Assembly: GCA_963978905.1 (NCBI GenBank)
Contig: OZ022256.1
Location: 5,315,501-5,379,500, forward strand
Origin: Trichostrongylus colubriformis
Taxonomy: Eukaryota; Nematoda; Chromadorea; Rhabditida; Trichostrongylidae
DNA: 64,000 nucleotides
Reading direction: 5' to 3'
The first letter of the stretch is position 1. Each line of letters begins with the position of its first letter. The position numbers and the translations under genes are program-made. The notes below the pieces were generated by a model that saw only the letters and a program-made list of their open reading frames with translations, did not search any database and was not told the DNA's origin. Positions 45,280-58,444 of this stretch are shown here, in pieces.

Positions 45280-46342
45280 ATGCTCCTTTGCATCGTTTTC
45301 ATGGTATGTTATACAAAATTTCTTTGCCACATTTATACACTTTTCTTAGTGCGAGACACTCTAGCTCATCAGTAGAACTCCTCGGAGATTACGAACATTC
45401 TTGAAAGAATTACAAATACTCGACGAAGGGATGAAAGTTGTGTTATGGTGCAGTAGCTAGGATGAGTGTTAGCATTCATAGAAAAATATCCATGAAACCA
45501 GACCATAGTTAGCCCCTTCAGATATGTTGCACCCTTTCGTTCACGAGAAGCTATGCCGAAGGTTTGTTTCCAAATATTGTATGAGCTCGGTGTGCACCTT
45601 CTGTTCTTATTCTTTTTCCAGAGTACTGTGATCTGAATGTTCCTGGAACTGTAGAGGACGGAGAAAGCGTTCGAGGCATTCTCATGGCTGCCATAAATAG
45701 CAAAAATGACGACCTTCCAGATACGAGTGATTTGGTGAGTGGCTGACGTTAAACGGAAGAAGGTGATGAGTGAAAGTTCTTCACGAGGCATCACTTTATT
45801 TGTGCCTACAGTTTCGTTCATATGCAGTGAACGAGTTCAGCTTCTTTTCACTCGTATGAAACGACCGTCTTCTTTTACAGGAGTATGACTGCGCTCTTTC
45901 CAAATTAGCTTCCGAGGGAAGTTACAAAGATGGATTCTATGGATTTCATTTTGACGTTACAAGGTGTTTCTGATTTAATCTTAATTTTTGCTTGTCCTCT
46001 ATCATATCTATTCCAAGTTTTTCCTTCTTGTAACCAATTACGTTTGCACTAACTCCAACGGTTCAGCGACTTCAATTTCGATTGGAAAGATTCGATCGAA
46101 AAAGCACTCAAAAAGGTTGATGATGAACAAGACGATAAAGTATGCAGCTTTTCCCTTTTTCAAAATACTATTTCGAAATTTCGGTAATGGTCTTCTTTGT
46201 CTATGAGTATATGTTTCAGTTCACCACAATGTTTGGCACTGGTCTTGGAAAAATTGGATGCGCCATCACTCTGAACACTCCGCGCGCAGATGGCAAACAT
46301 GAATTCAAGCTAAGTTGTAACTACGGACGGACCCAGGAGTGA
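45280..46342 (+). CDS. divergent CAP-like secreted protein (ASPR-like), plus-strand gene, copy 1
   Basis: Exons 45280-45303 (MLLCIVFM, hydrophobic start), 45624-45734, 45881-45963, 46067-46139 and 46220-46342 (TGA). Phases agree if the second AG of CCAGAG is the acceptor at 45624. The product reads YCDLNVPGTVEDGESVRGIL, then EYDCALSKLASEG, then DFNFDWKDSIEKAL, then GTGLGKIGCAITLN and LSCNYG. Y-D-C-x-L and K-I-G-C-A-(10-20)-C-N-Y follow the CAP pattern (YDCxLE...; VGCGV...C.Y), but with fewer cysteines and a shorter domain than classical ASPs. AATAAA lies at 46429. The first exon is short for a signal peptide; an open upstream extension (45192 on) may belong. Role in the worm or host is inferred only. 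Confidence 0.62.
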
Positions 46343-48195
46343 CACAGAAATTTAGGCCTAGCTGCACACATCTATTTCTAAACAGTGTGATACGTTGCAG
46401 TGTCGGTTAATTGCTGCATTCTGAGTCAAATAAATCTGCTCATATTTTACATGTAAAACATTTAGTTTCTACATTTCTATACAACAAATTTAATGAAAAA
46501 TGAAGCTGAAGAACTGCATCAGATTACCACTGCACACTGGATTTTCTGTGGTCATGAATTTTCCTAATAGTGATCAAGCACTGTAACTCGAGCTCACATC
46601 AGGGCGTTGACGACAACACTTTTATATAGAGTCGAACACCTACCTGTAGTCAACGAAATGATTGGTGGTAGATGATACTCGCGAATCCTTTGTTGAGCCG
46701 GGAGACGGTTTGAATGTATTCTAGGCAAAATAACCTCTCTAACGAACCGGTTCGCTTTACTGGTTGGTAGTAGTCTAGAATTCTACCCAGCGATTGACAA
46801 GAATATCTGTGAAAGTCTTATACACCACCGAGAGCCGTCCTACTCATTCCACATATTTAAGTCTATGGAAAAAACGCATGATTGAAATGCACCGCGAAAA
46901 GAGGATAGAGGACCGAACCACCGGCCTGGAGTGGTTATGCAGAAACGGTGCCTGGAAAGGGAGCAACATGAAAAAGCGAAAATCACGGTTAACCAGTGGT
47001 GTGAACAACGGATAGTTGAAGTGCGAGGAGCCATCATTCAGCATGTCCCATGAATATCTGAGATGGGAAATGAACATGGCCAAAATCTAGTCGAAATATC
47101 ATAAGTGACGCGCGCCACAAGCAGTTTTCACCTAGATCTTTGAAGTGAGCGACCAGCTAGGAGATGCAGAACGGAGCGCGTGATTTCTAATGTCTCGGTA
47201 CTGCCAGCGCTATGCTGTGAACCTGGCCTGATCGACCATCGGGCGATAGATTTTACATGTGCGAAAACAAGTTGGGACTTGTTATCGGCTAATTATATTA
47301 TATTATATTTATTGCATGCACAACAGGTACATGAAGCATGAATTATAAGATAAGTCACTAATAAGAAGTCACTCAATATAAAGAGTTACCCGTCCCCGCC
47401 TCAGGCAGCGAGGGACGAACCACTGCTACCAGTAAGCTGTATGAACGGTGGAATGTGCTTTGATCTTTCATCTGTCTCCGAGTCTTGTGAGAGTACAGCT
47501 TATTGGTAGAATACCAGCTCAATCAAATAAGGCACGGATGCAGACGCGAATATAGACACACGGCGCGACAATAATAGTACAGCCAGACACCAATGGAGAT
47601 CACTCGAATACATCGACTCGACTAAAACTGCAGGGGGCTGGACAGAGTATCGCCTAAAGATGGACGGATGCGGGACAGCGGAAGCGGCCGGTTTCCACGT
47701 TTGGTCCGAGCTCGTCTCTCGACCTTCTCCCTCCTCGGCAAGCCACGCCCCGAAAGAGAGATGAGTCATGGGAGAAACCCTTTGAGAATGCCGTTCATGA
47801 CGGCTCACTTATAAGGAAAGTGATCTTTTGACCTGATGGGTTGTCGATGGATTTCTCATGCATGGCGCCATCCACAACGCCATTGTCTGTTTCGTTGGTT
47901 CGTTTGTACCGAGATCACGCACAAAAGACCTTCGACATAACCAGCTAGTCGTGAGAAGAGGTCTATCCATGGGTACCAGTGTGGATGAATACTCAAGGAA
48001 TTATGGGATGAAAACAGGCGGATAGCTGATATGAACTTCTCTCATATCCTACTACGTTACAATTACTTCATTTGGTGCTAGCGAGCCACTATGCGGACCG
48101 GAAAAGCGTTTGCATTCACGAAAATGTACATGAGACCTCAAGGCGAATCACCCTGCCGTTGGTCCTCTGAGAGCAGATGCGTATTGGAGGCATAA
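46343..48195. other. spacer of array unit, no gene seen
   Basis: No exon chain on either strand; equivalent spacers are at 54064-55916 and 61790-63642. It has a TATATTATATTTATT tract near 47294 and the dispersed CTCATGCATGGCGC block at about 47855. Confidence 0.35.
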
Positions 48196-48481
48196 GGCCG
48201 CTTCCATACTTTGCGCACCGACGCCGTTCACACTACAGTATGGTGTTGTGGCCGATTTCAATCTTGGCGCTGTGCCAATACACGAAGCGGCCACGATCAA
48301 TACACGAAGCGGCCACGATCACCTTATTGGCACAGCGCCAAGATTCGAATCGGCCACAACACCATACTGTAGTGTGATTGGGACCGCATTATCTATGGAC
48401 GCCGTCACTCGCGTGACGCGGGCAAGCGCGTGACGCCGGCACGCGCGTGACGGCGTCGGTGCGCAAAGTATGGAAGCGGCC
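48196..48481. mobile_element. composite (nested) palindromic transposon, copy 1
   Basis: Outer inverted ends GGCCGCTTCCATACTTTGCG...GCCGT are flanked by TAA on both sides (48193-48195 and 48482-48484), a 3-bp duplication as used by PIF/Harbinger elements. Inside, 48229-48376 is a second, unrelated palindrome (CACACTACAGTATGGTGTTG onwards, mirrored to the base). Its centre is a 22-bp direct repeat (48277-48298 and 48299-48320, ACACGAAGCGGCCACGATC). Right of it are GC-rich GCGTGACG repeats. Confidence 0.85.
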
Positions 48482-48484
48482 TAA

Positions 48485-50620
48485 CAGACACAATGGATCA
48501 TTCTCTCCAAGGAATCATGGCAAGATTTTGCCACTTCGATGAAATAAAATTTACTCAGTTGGCTTCCTTCAGATTCCTTCTTCTCGAAGACGTGGTATAG
48601 CACTAATCTTCTTCGGCAGACGGCCACATTTGTCCTCATAAAAACGGTTCGAAGGTATATTACGCAATTAAAGGAAACCCAATAAGCCATTGAACTGGAC
48701 TAAGAAAGTTGTTGAGAAAGCGGTTTATAGTACTCAGAAAGATTGAGTTTGAGTAAAGGCAAGGTATTCAAGAATGTTACAATATGAATGATATATGGTA
48801 CCGTGCTCCATGGTGATCGCCGCGTCGCTAACGTGGTAGCGACGCAGCGATCGCAGCAGAACGCATCACAAGGCTTCATTTTAGTTTCTACCTTTTCTAT
48901 CCTTGTTTTTGCGTGACTTTAAAGTCCTCTTCTTTTTCATCAGAAAACGAGCACATTACCCATGGTCGATGACGCTTTCGTTTCGGAAGGTAAGTATTGG
49001 ATCTTGTAATATTTCGTCAGGAGTTTGTCCTCATGTTTTTTTTACAGTGGGCTTTCAATTTGCTTGATGAATCGCACTGGCTCTATAGAAACCAAAGAAA
49101 TAGCGTAACTTGAAAAGGGGGATCCTATTCCTTGAGAATTTCCCCTAACGCAACTTTTGAGCCTGCTGATAACGCATTACCTGAAATAATGCTTAGTACA
49201 GCAAACATCGCAGTTGACTCCGAGCCTCATGCAGGACTTTATAGATTCCTTACAAATCAGTAAAGAAATTGTGTTCCTGCTGTTCCTCAGCAGCCCTTCG
49301 GTAAGCAACCTCTCTTTCGGTGGCGAGTGACATTGACTAATTACTTTTGGCCCCGTATGAGAGAAAACAGTGGGTTATGGTTCTAGCACAGCTGGAAGTC
49401 CGCCTTTCAGTGTTGCCCCCTTCGCGTTTGTTATTTAGTGAACTGTGCTTTTCGCTACTGTACTGTATTCTACGGGGACACAAATTTGATGGTTAAGATC
49501 CTGGAATTATTCCTCATAAACCTTATAAAATTGACCGGTCCTTGTGAACTTTTGTCCATAATTTTGACTCGACGAAATGGACAATTCCACCGACCTCTTT
49601 CACAAGGGGTTTCTCTCGATGAAGAGACTCGAGCGTCAGATGACAATACAGAGAGGCGCGACACCAGGTGGCGCACAGAGTGGACCAAAAAGCCACAATG
49701 TACTCGCTCTGAAACGCAGATGGATTGGGGGATGAACTCCCTATTACTGTAGTGCTGGGCTGATTTCGTCCCTATGTTCCATGCAGACGTTTCTGACGTA
49801 CATGTAGAGGCATTCTGCATGGTGCTGTTGGTATCCTGCGTTTGATCCTTGCATTCTAACGACTGGGAAGAACATGGGTGGCGGTCCAGGGTTGCCTCAA
49901 ATTAATAAGTGCCATGTCTATCTTGGGATAGCCTGGCATTCGGAGTGACTTCCTTTAGGGATTTTTCAATAACCACCTAATCCCTAATGCTGTCTTCAAA
50001 GTTTAGCCGGGTGGTGACGCAGTTGTCTGGGCGTTGAATCATACGCGTACAGTACTGTTGGTCAAGTTTGACATTCCACGAGAAGATTGCAGCTCCAGAG
50101 ACTTTTGCAACTTTGGATAGCTTGAAATGATGGACATTTCAATTAGAACTTATTCAGAGTGAGGTAGAGTAGTGAAAGTGGAATGCGTTATGTAATGCCA
50201 CGATCCATCTTGCTAGCGTGGACATCAGGTTAGCGTAGGATGTAACGACGGAATACAAGGAATGAGTTTTAAATTTACAGAGATTGTTTTCAGGAACACA
50301 TTCTTCAATTGCTTCCGTTACAATCTGACAATCGAACTCGTTTGATTGCGCTTTACATGTCGATTATGAAATAGTGTGATAGGTTGCAGTGCAGCATAGT
50401 ACTTCAATTTGCTTTCATATTTTATATACGGAGCAATAGAGTAGTTGTTTTCTTCACCTTGAAAGCCATAACGGGATATCTGTGTTAGACCGCTCAACAA
50501 AGATAGATAATATAGCAAAGTTGCCTGACACCAGGGTTCTATTCCAATTATTACAGCCAACTCAAGGATCCAAGTGGGTAGACATGGAGGCGATGTGCTG
50601 CTGCTTTCGTTGTTATGAGT
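48485..50620. other. 3' spacer of array unit 1
   Basis: It holds a GTCGCTACC/TAGCGACG hairpin near 48817-48855. A short exon-like segment at about 48946-48989 (KTSTLPMVDDAFVSE, after TTCATCAG, before GTAAGT) has no convincing partner. The inverted dispersed repeat shared with 39985-40215 lies at about 49930-50125. The open frame at 49438-49752 has no recognisable domain. Confidence 0.3.
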
Positions 50621-50718
50621 CTGCAGACGACAATAAAGCAAACAATTTATTTCGCACATGACATGTGAGGGGTTACAGTTGCGTAGTCTATGCTCACAGA
50701 CAAAGAGACATTGGAGGT

Positions 50719-51692
50719 TTACCGTGGGTCCGTGCTCTCCCTGAAATACAGCCCCATACAAACATGTTTGAGATGACCAAAACAAACATACATTTTGAAA
50801 GCGCATTTCAGATCTAGATAATGCGCACCATCTTCCGACGTTTCCAGCTTGATACCGCACCCAACCTTTTCAAAATTGGGATCGTTTATCTGAAACATAA
50901 GGGCTTCTCCTATTTATGTGTTACCCATTCTTCAACAATGATTCTTCTTCCTGAACCAGTAGTAGAGAATGGAGAGCTAAAACTCACCTGATTTTGTCTT
51001 TCGAGCATTATTTTATCCAGAGTTTTTTTCCACGTACCGTCGAACGCACTGTAATGAGCGGTAATTTTGAGCTGGTCAGCCATCTAATAAGGTGAGTTCA
51101 CAACTATACACAAGAAATGAAATTTGATTAGACTTTCGGTTCATTGGAAAGGAGTTCACCTTTTCACTTCGAAACCGCGATGAGAAGATGTTCCTCCTGA
51201 CAAACCCGTGAAGGCTTCTTTTCCAAGGTCGCAATTAGTTTCGTATGTCTGTAATTCAGATAATTACTTCCACTAATGGTGATCTAATTGACTAATAGCT
51301 GGTCGTTCTACCATAATAATTGAATAATGCACTGCGCTCCTAACTACTTTGCGAGCGTGAGTTGGTGCGACAAAGCTGGAACTGGGTTATGATATGGTGT
51401 GACATGATGTAGGAGCCACCGGTACCAATATCAGCCGAAGTTGTGTAGGAGTAATTTATCGTATCGGTTAACAATGAAATATCGTCGTCGATCGTTAAAT
51501 ATTGCCATGCGCTAAGAGAACATCTATACTCTACATTCGAATAAGACTTTGCTCATTGGCTGCTCTTTCATGGTACTAATAACAACAAAAAACCTACTAT
51601 CTTACTGACAGAGAGTTTGGTGCGCATTTCGTTTATAGAATCAAGCAACGGCGTTCGAATATTTTCAGGAACGTTTTCAGCACAGACGAAAG
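50719..51692 (-). CDS. CAP-like (ASPR-like) secreted protein, minus-strand gene, copy 2
   Basis: Exons 51610-51692, 51168-51248, 50988-51083 and 50719-50889, as in copy 1. The first three are virtually identical to copy 1. The last exon differs at ten of 56 residues (for example R/K, K/E, N/Y, N/D, R/C, E/G), with only about one silent change visible. The Cys of GCGI and KCAF are kept. Polyadenylation signal on the minus strand near 50646-50651. Confidence 0.6.
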
Positions 51693-53000
51693 CTAAAACG
51701 GTACTGTACTAAGGTAATCTAATTGTCAGTTAAACTAAATGGTAACAGACCCTCCGGATCCTCAGCATTTCCTTCGATGAGCAGAAGCACGCAGCATGCC
51801 TAAACATCGTAATCGACTTGGTCCTTTATGAGTCTTTTTAGGAGTTGCCTGTACTGCTAATTACATACACTATAGTCAAATCTTCTATGTAAATGAAAAA
51901 ATTGTGCTGCAATATGGGATATTGAAATCCATATCAACAAATGGAATTTTTCACAAGAAAAGAGGATTCATTAAGGAGAACGTACTATTGAAAGAATGTT
52001 CATGCGCATCTTCTGCAAACGGCGGACTCGAGTTGGTTTCATGGACGCCACGGTGAGCGATCCTTTTAAAGGAGTCAGTCGTGCAATACAGCTTACCAAA
52101 TATCGAATAATTTCTATGTTATTGAACAGCTGTCAAACCGTCAGCTATCGCCAAGAAATTACACTGGGCACAATTTTTTTGTACACTGAAGTTGCTCTAC
52201 GAAGAAAGAACGTCGAGCTGCGTGGATGTGGGTCAATGAGTGCCATGTGAGTGATGGGAATGCCTGAAATGGTTTTAGTAGCCATTTCCAATTCAAATTA
52301 ATTTTCAGATAGTAATTCTTGCATCTGATTGATACGCAAATCCCGATCACAACCTCTCGAATTTCTTCGTCTTATCTGTTAAGTGGGGACGTTTATGCTT
52401 GGAAAAGCATCGAAAAGTAAATGTCAAGGAAATGTCTGTAAGAAGCATAGGTGCGACTCCAACACTTATGGTACTGCCACCACTAAGCAAAAATCAAATG
52501 TCATCGGACTGATGTTCGTTGTTGAGAGCAGTCAAATAAGATTGTGCTGTGTCTTAAGCCCATTAACCGAATTTCAAACAGGTGATGAGTGGAGTTTCCT
52601 CGCGCTTTATGTTGAATTACTATTTCTGCTTATTGCCTCATACCACGGTTATAGTCTCCCGTTCATGTTGCAAAGATGCAGCTGCAATAAGTTTCTGCAG
52701 GCATATCGCAGAGAACCGCAACATGGATCGACGATGGATCGTGTTGAACAGTTCTTGTGGACGGGTGGAAATAGCGTTAGCCAAACACGGTCAATTTCAT
52801 CATACTGTTAGTGTGACCAAATTTATTCAGCAGCATGTCTCTGTGGACCCATTTCCGATCGCATCGTTTTCCAACAAAAACCCTCTTTCTTTTCAATTCT
52901 TCTGCTGACAGATGAAGCGGATCCTTTTATAAGGGTGAGCCGTAATGTGTTGGTACGCCAAACTTGGTCTTGCGCTAGGACGAGACAATCGCTTTTCGGC

Positions 53001-54063
53001 ATGCTCCTTTGCATCGTTTTCATGGTATGTTATACAAAATTTCTTTGCCACATTTATACACTTTTCTTAGTGCGAGACACTCTAGCTCATCAGTAGAACT
53101 CCTCGGAGATTACGAACATTCTTGAAAGAATTACAAATACTCGACGAAGGGATGAAAGTTGTGTTATGGTGCAGTAGCTAGGATGAGTGTTAGCATTCAT
53201 AGAAAAATATCCATGAAACCAGACCATAGTTAGCCCCTTCAGATATGTTGCACCCTTTCGTTCACGAGAAGCTATGCCGAAGGTTTGTTTCCAAATATTG
53301 TATGAGCTCGGTGTGCACCTTCTGTTCTTATTCTTTTTCCAGAGTACTGTGATCTGAATGTTCCTGGAACTGTAGAGGACGGAGAAAGCGTTCGAGGCAT
53401 TCTCATGGCTGCCATAAATAGCAAAAATGACGACCTTCCAGATACGAGTGATTTGGTGAGTGGCTGACGTTAAACGGAAGAAGGTGATGAGTGAAAGTTC
53501 TTCACGAGGCATCACTTTATTTGTGCCTACAGTTTCGTTCATATGCAGTGAACGAGTTCAGCTTCTTTTCACTCGTATGAAACGACCGTCTTCTTTTACA
53601 GGAGTATGACTGCGCTCTTTCCAAATTAGCTTCCGAGGGAAGTTACAAAGATGGATTCTATGGATTTCATTTTGACGTTACAAGGTGTTTCTGATTTAAT
53701 CTTAATTTTTGCTTGTCCTCTATCATATCTATTCCAAGTTTTTCCTTCTTGTAACCAATTACGTTTGCACTAACTCCAACGGTTCAGCGACTTCAATTTC
53801 GATTGGAAAGATTCGATCGAAAAAGCACTCAAAAAGGTTGATGATGAACAAGACGATAAAGTATGCAGCTTTTCCCTTTTTCAAAATACTATTTCGAAAT
53901 TTCGGTAATGGTCTTCTTTGTCTATGAGTATATGTTTCAGTTCACCACAATGTTTGGCACTGGTCTTGGAAAAATTGGATGCGCCATCACTCTGAACACT
54001 CCGCGCGCAGATGGCAAACATGAATTCAAGCTAAGTTGTAACTACGGACGGACCCAGGAGTGA
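53001..54063 (+). CDS. CAP-like (ASPR-like) secreted protein, plus-strand gene, copy 2
   Basis: Exons 53001-53024, 53345-53455, 53602-53684, 53788-53860 and 53941-54063. The coding sequence appears identical to copy 1. Confidence 0.62.
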
Positions 54064-55916
54064 CACAGAAATTTAGGCCTAGCTGCACACATCTATTTCT
54101 AAACAGTGTGATACGTTGCAGTGTCGGTTAATTGCTGCATTCTGAGTCAAATAAATCTGCTCATATTTTACATGTAAAACATTTAGTTTCTACATTTCTA
54201 TACAACAAATTTAATGAAAAATGAAGCTGAAGAACTGCATCAGATTACCACTGCACACTGGATTTTCTGTGGTCATGAATTTTCCTAATAGTGATCAAGC
54301 ACTGTAACTCGAGCTCACATCAGGGCGTTGACGACAACACTTTTATATAGAGTCGAACACCTACCTGTAGTCAACGAAATGATTGGTGGTAGATGATACT
54401 CGCGAATCCTTTGTTGAGCCGGGAGACGGTTTGAATGTATTCTAGGCAAAATAACCTCTCTAACGAACCGGTTCGCTTTACTGGTTGGTAGTAGTCTAGA
54501 ATTCTACCCAGCGATTGACAAGAATATCTGTGAAAGTCTTATACACCACCGAGAGCCGTCCTACTCATTCCACATATTTAAGTCTATGGAAAAAACGCAT
54601 GATTGAAATGCACCGCGAAAAGAGGATAGAGGACCGAACCACCGGCCTGGAGTGGTTATGCAGAAACGGTGCCTGGAAAGGGAGCAACATGAAAAAGCGA
54701 AAATCACGGTTAACCAGTGGTGTGAACAACGGATAGTTGAAGTGCGAGGAGCCATCATTCAGCATGTCCCATGAATATCTGAGATGGGAAATGAACATGG
54801 CCAAAATCTAGTCGAAATATCATAAGTGACGCGCGCCACAAGCAGTTTTCACCTAGATCTTTGAAGTGAGCGACCAGCTAGGAGATGCAGAACGGAGCGC
54901 GTGATTTCTAATGTCTCGGTACTGCCAGCGCTATGCTGTGAACCTGGCCTGATCGACCATCGGGCGATAGATTTTACATGTGCGAAAACAAGTTGGGACT
55001 TGTTATCGGCTAATTATATTATATTATATTTATTGCATGCACAACAGGTACATGAAGCATGAATTATAAGATAAGTCACTAATAAGAAGTCACTCAATAT
55101 AAAGAGTTACCCGTCCCCGCCTCAGGCAGCGAGGGACGAACCACTGCTACCAGTAAGCTGTATGAACGGTGGAATGTGCTTTGATCTTTCATCTGTCTCC
55201 GAGTCTTGTGAGAGTACAGCTTATTGGTAGAATACCAGCTCAATCAAATAAGGCACGGATGCAGACGCGAATATAGACACACGGCGCGACAATAATAGTA
55301 CAGCCAGACACCAATGGAGATCACTCGAATACATCGACTCGACTAAAACTGCAGGGGGCTGGACAGAGTATCGCCTAAAGATGGACGGATGCGGGACAGC
55401 GGAAGCGGCCGGTTTCCACGTTTGGTCCGAGCTCGTCTCTCGACCTTCTCCCTCCTCGGCAAGCCACGCCCCGAAAGAGAGATGAGTCATGGGAGAAACC
55501 CTTTGAGAATGCCGTTCATGACGGCTCACTTATAAGGAAAGTGATCTTTTGACCTGATGGGTTGTCGATGGATTTCTCATGCATGGCGCCATCCACAACG
55601 CCATTGTCTGTTTCGTTGGTTCGTTTGTACCGAGATCACGCACAAAAGACCTTCGACATAACCAGCTAGTCGTGAGAAGAGGTCTATCCATGGGTACCAG
55701 TGTGGATGAATACTCAAGGAATTATGGGATGAAAACAGGCGGATAGCTGATATGAACTTCTCTCATATCCTACTACGTTACAATTACTTCATTTGGTGCT
55801 AGCGAGCCACTATGCGGACCGGAAAAGCGTTTGCATTCACGAAAATGTACATGAGACCTCAAGGCGAATCACCCTGCCGTTGGTCCTCTGAGAGCAGATG
55901 CGTATTGGAGGCATAA

Positions 55917-56202
55917 GGCCGCTTCCATACTTTGCGCACCGACGCCGTTCACACTACAGTATGGTGTTGTGGCCGATTTCAATCTTGGCGCTGTGCCAAT
56001 ACACGAAGCGGCCACGATCAATACACGAAGCGGCCACGATCACCTTATTGGCACAGCGCCAAGATTCGAATCGGCCACAACACCATACTGTAGTGTGATT
56101 GGGACCGCATTATCTATGGACGCCGTCACTCGCGTGACGCGGGCAAGCGCGTGACGCCGGCACGCGCGTGACGGCGTCGGTGCGCAAAGTATGGAAGCGG
56201 CC
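55917..56202. mobile_element. composite palindromic transposon, copy 2
   Basis: Same structure as 48196-48481, carried by the tandem duplication rather than by independent insertion, because its flanks are also duplicated. Confidence 0.85.
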
Positions 56203-58444
56203 TAACAGACACAATGGATCATTCTCTCCAAGGAATCATGGCAAGATTTTGCCACTTCGATGAAATAAAATTTACTCAGTTGGCTTCCTTCAGATTCCTT
56301 CTTCTCGAAGACGTGGTATAGCACTAATCTTCTTCGGCAGACGGCCACATTTGTCCTCATAAAAACGGTTCGAAGGTATATTACGCAATTAAAGGAAACC
56401 CAATAAGCCATTGAACTGGACTAAGAAAGTTGTTGAGAAAGCGGTTTATAGTACTCAGAAAGATTGAGTTTGAGTAAAGGCAAGGTATTCAAGAATGTTA
56501 CAATATGAATGATATATGGTACCGTGCTCCATGGTGATCGCCGCGTCGCTAACGTGGTAGCGACGCAGCGATCGCAGCAGAACGCATCACAAGGCTTCAT
56601 TTTAGTTTCTACCTTTTCTATCCTTGTTTTTGCGTGACTTTAAAGTCCTCTTCTTTTTCATCAGAAAACGAGCACATTACCCATGGTCGATGACGCTTTC
56701 GTTTCGGAAGGTAAGTATTGGAAAGTATCTTGTAATATTTCGTCAGGAGTTTGTCCTCATGTTTTTTTTACAGTGGGCTTTCAATTTGCTTGATGAATCG
56801 CACTGGCTCTATAGAAACCAAAGAAATAGCGTAACTTGAAAAGGGGGATCCTATTCCTTGAGAATTTCCCCTAACGCAACTTTTGAGCCTGCTGATAACG
56901 CATTACCTGAAATAATGCTTAGTACAGCAAACATCGCAGTTGACTCCGAGCCTCATGCAGGACTTTATAGATTCCTTACAAATCAGTAAAGAAATTGTGT
57001 TCCTGCTGTTCCTCAGCAGCCCTTCGGTAAGCAACCTCTCTTTCGGTGGCGAGTGACATTGACTAATTACTTTTGGCCCCGTATGAGAGAAAACAGTGGG
57101 TTATGGTTCTAGCACAGCTGGAAGTCCGCCTTTCAGTGTTGCCCCCTTCGCGTTTGTTATTTAGTGAACTGTGCTTTTCGCTACTGTACTGTATTCTACG
57201 GGGACACAAATTTGATGGTTAAGATCCTGGAATTATTCCTCATAAACCTTATAAAATTGACCGGTCCTTGTGAACTTTTGTCCATAATTTTGACTCGACG
57301 AAATGGACAATTCCACCGACCTCTTTCACAAGGGGTTTCTCTCGATGAAGAGACTCGAGCGTCAGATGACAATACAGAGAGGCGCGACACCAGGTGGCGC
57401 ACAGAGTGGACCAAAAAGCCACAATGTACTCGCTCTGAAACGCAGATGGATTGGGGGATGAACTCCCTATTACTGTAGTGCTGGGCTGATTTCGTCCCTA
57501 TGTTCCATGCAGACGTTTCTGACGTACATGTAGAGGCATTCTGCATGGTGCTGTTGGTATCCTGCGTTTGATCCTTGCATTCTAACGACTGGGAAGAACA
57601 TGGGTGGCGGTCCAGGGTTGCCTCAAATTAATAAGTGCCATGTCTATCTTGGGATAGCCTGGCATTCGGAGTGACTTCCTTTAGGGATTTTTCAATAACC
57701 ACCTAATCCCTAATGCTGTCTTCAAAGTTTAGCCGGGTGGTGACGCAGTTGTCTGGGCGTTGAATCATACGCGTACAGTACTGTTGGTCAAGTTTGACAT
57801 TCCACGAGAAGATTGCAGCTCCAGAGACTTTTGCAACTTTGGATAGCTTGAAATGATGGACATTTCAATTAGAACTTATTCAGAGTGAGGTAGAGTAGTG
57901 AAAGTGGAATGCGTTATGTAATGCCACGATCCATCTTGCTAGCGTGGACATCAGGTTAGCGTAGGATGTAACGACGGAATACAAGGAATGAGTTTTAAAT
58001 TTACAGAGATTGTTTTCAGGAACACATTCTTCAATTGCTTCCGTTACAATCTGACAATCGAACTCGTTTGATTGCGCTTTACATGTCGATTATGAAATAG
58101 TGTGATAGGTTGCAGTGCAGCATAGTACTTCAATTTGCTTTCATATTTTATATACGGAGCAATAGAGTAGTTGTTTTCTTCACCTTGAAAGCCATAACGG
58201 GATATCTGTGTTAGACCGCTCAACAAAGATAGATAATATAGCAAAGTTGCCTGACACCAGGGTTCTATTCCAATTATTACAGCCAACTCAAGGATCCAAG
58301 TGGGTAGACATGGAGGCGATGTGCTGCTGCTTTCGTTGTTATGAGTCTGCAGACGACAATAAAGCAAACAATTTATTTCGCACATGACATGTGAGGGGTT
58401 ACAGTTGCGTAGTCTATGCTCACAGACAAAGAGACATTGGAGGT

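Larger units (their letters stand above)
42897..50620. repeat. tandem array unit, copy 1 (about 7.72 kb)
   Basis: Direct repeat of copies at 50621-58346 and 58347-64000 (cut by the window end). The offset from copy 1 to copy 2 is 7,721 bp over most of the length. The copies differ by only scattered single bases, a 5-bp insertion (copy 2, about 56722) and indels near 43183, except in the first 300 bp, where copy 1 is clearly more diverged. Each unit carries a minus-strand and a plus-strand CAP-like gene and one composite palindromic transposon. Confidence 0.95.
50621..58346. repeat. tandem array unit, copy 2 (about 7.73 kb)
   Basis: Begins at the CTGCAG corresponding to 42897 of copy 1, and is followed 7,726 bp later by copy 3. 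It has a 5-bp insertion at about 56722 relative to copy 1. Confidence 0.95.

Noticed and set aside
45369..45821. 150-residue minus-strand open frame in each array unit
   Set aside because: It runs antisense over exon 2 of the plus-strand CAP-like gene, which has correct splice sites and family motifs.
47500..47808. 102-residue minus-strand open frame in the spacer
   Set aside because: No start context, splice partner or recognisable motif; identical copies in the other units only reflect the tandem duplication.
48177..48433. Open frames across the composite palindrome
   Set aside because: They come from reading through mirrored transposon arms and have no coding features.
50318..50860. 180-residue minus-strand open frame
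   Set aside because: It is the last exon of the minus-strand CAP-like gene read through the stop in another frame into 3' flank; the exon-phase model ends at 50719.
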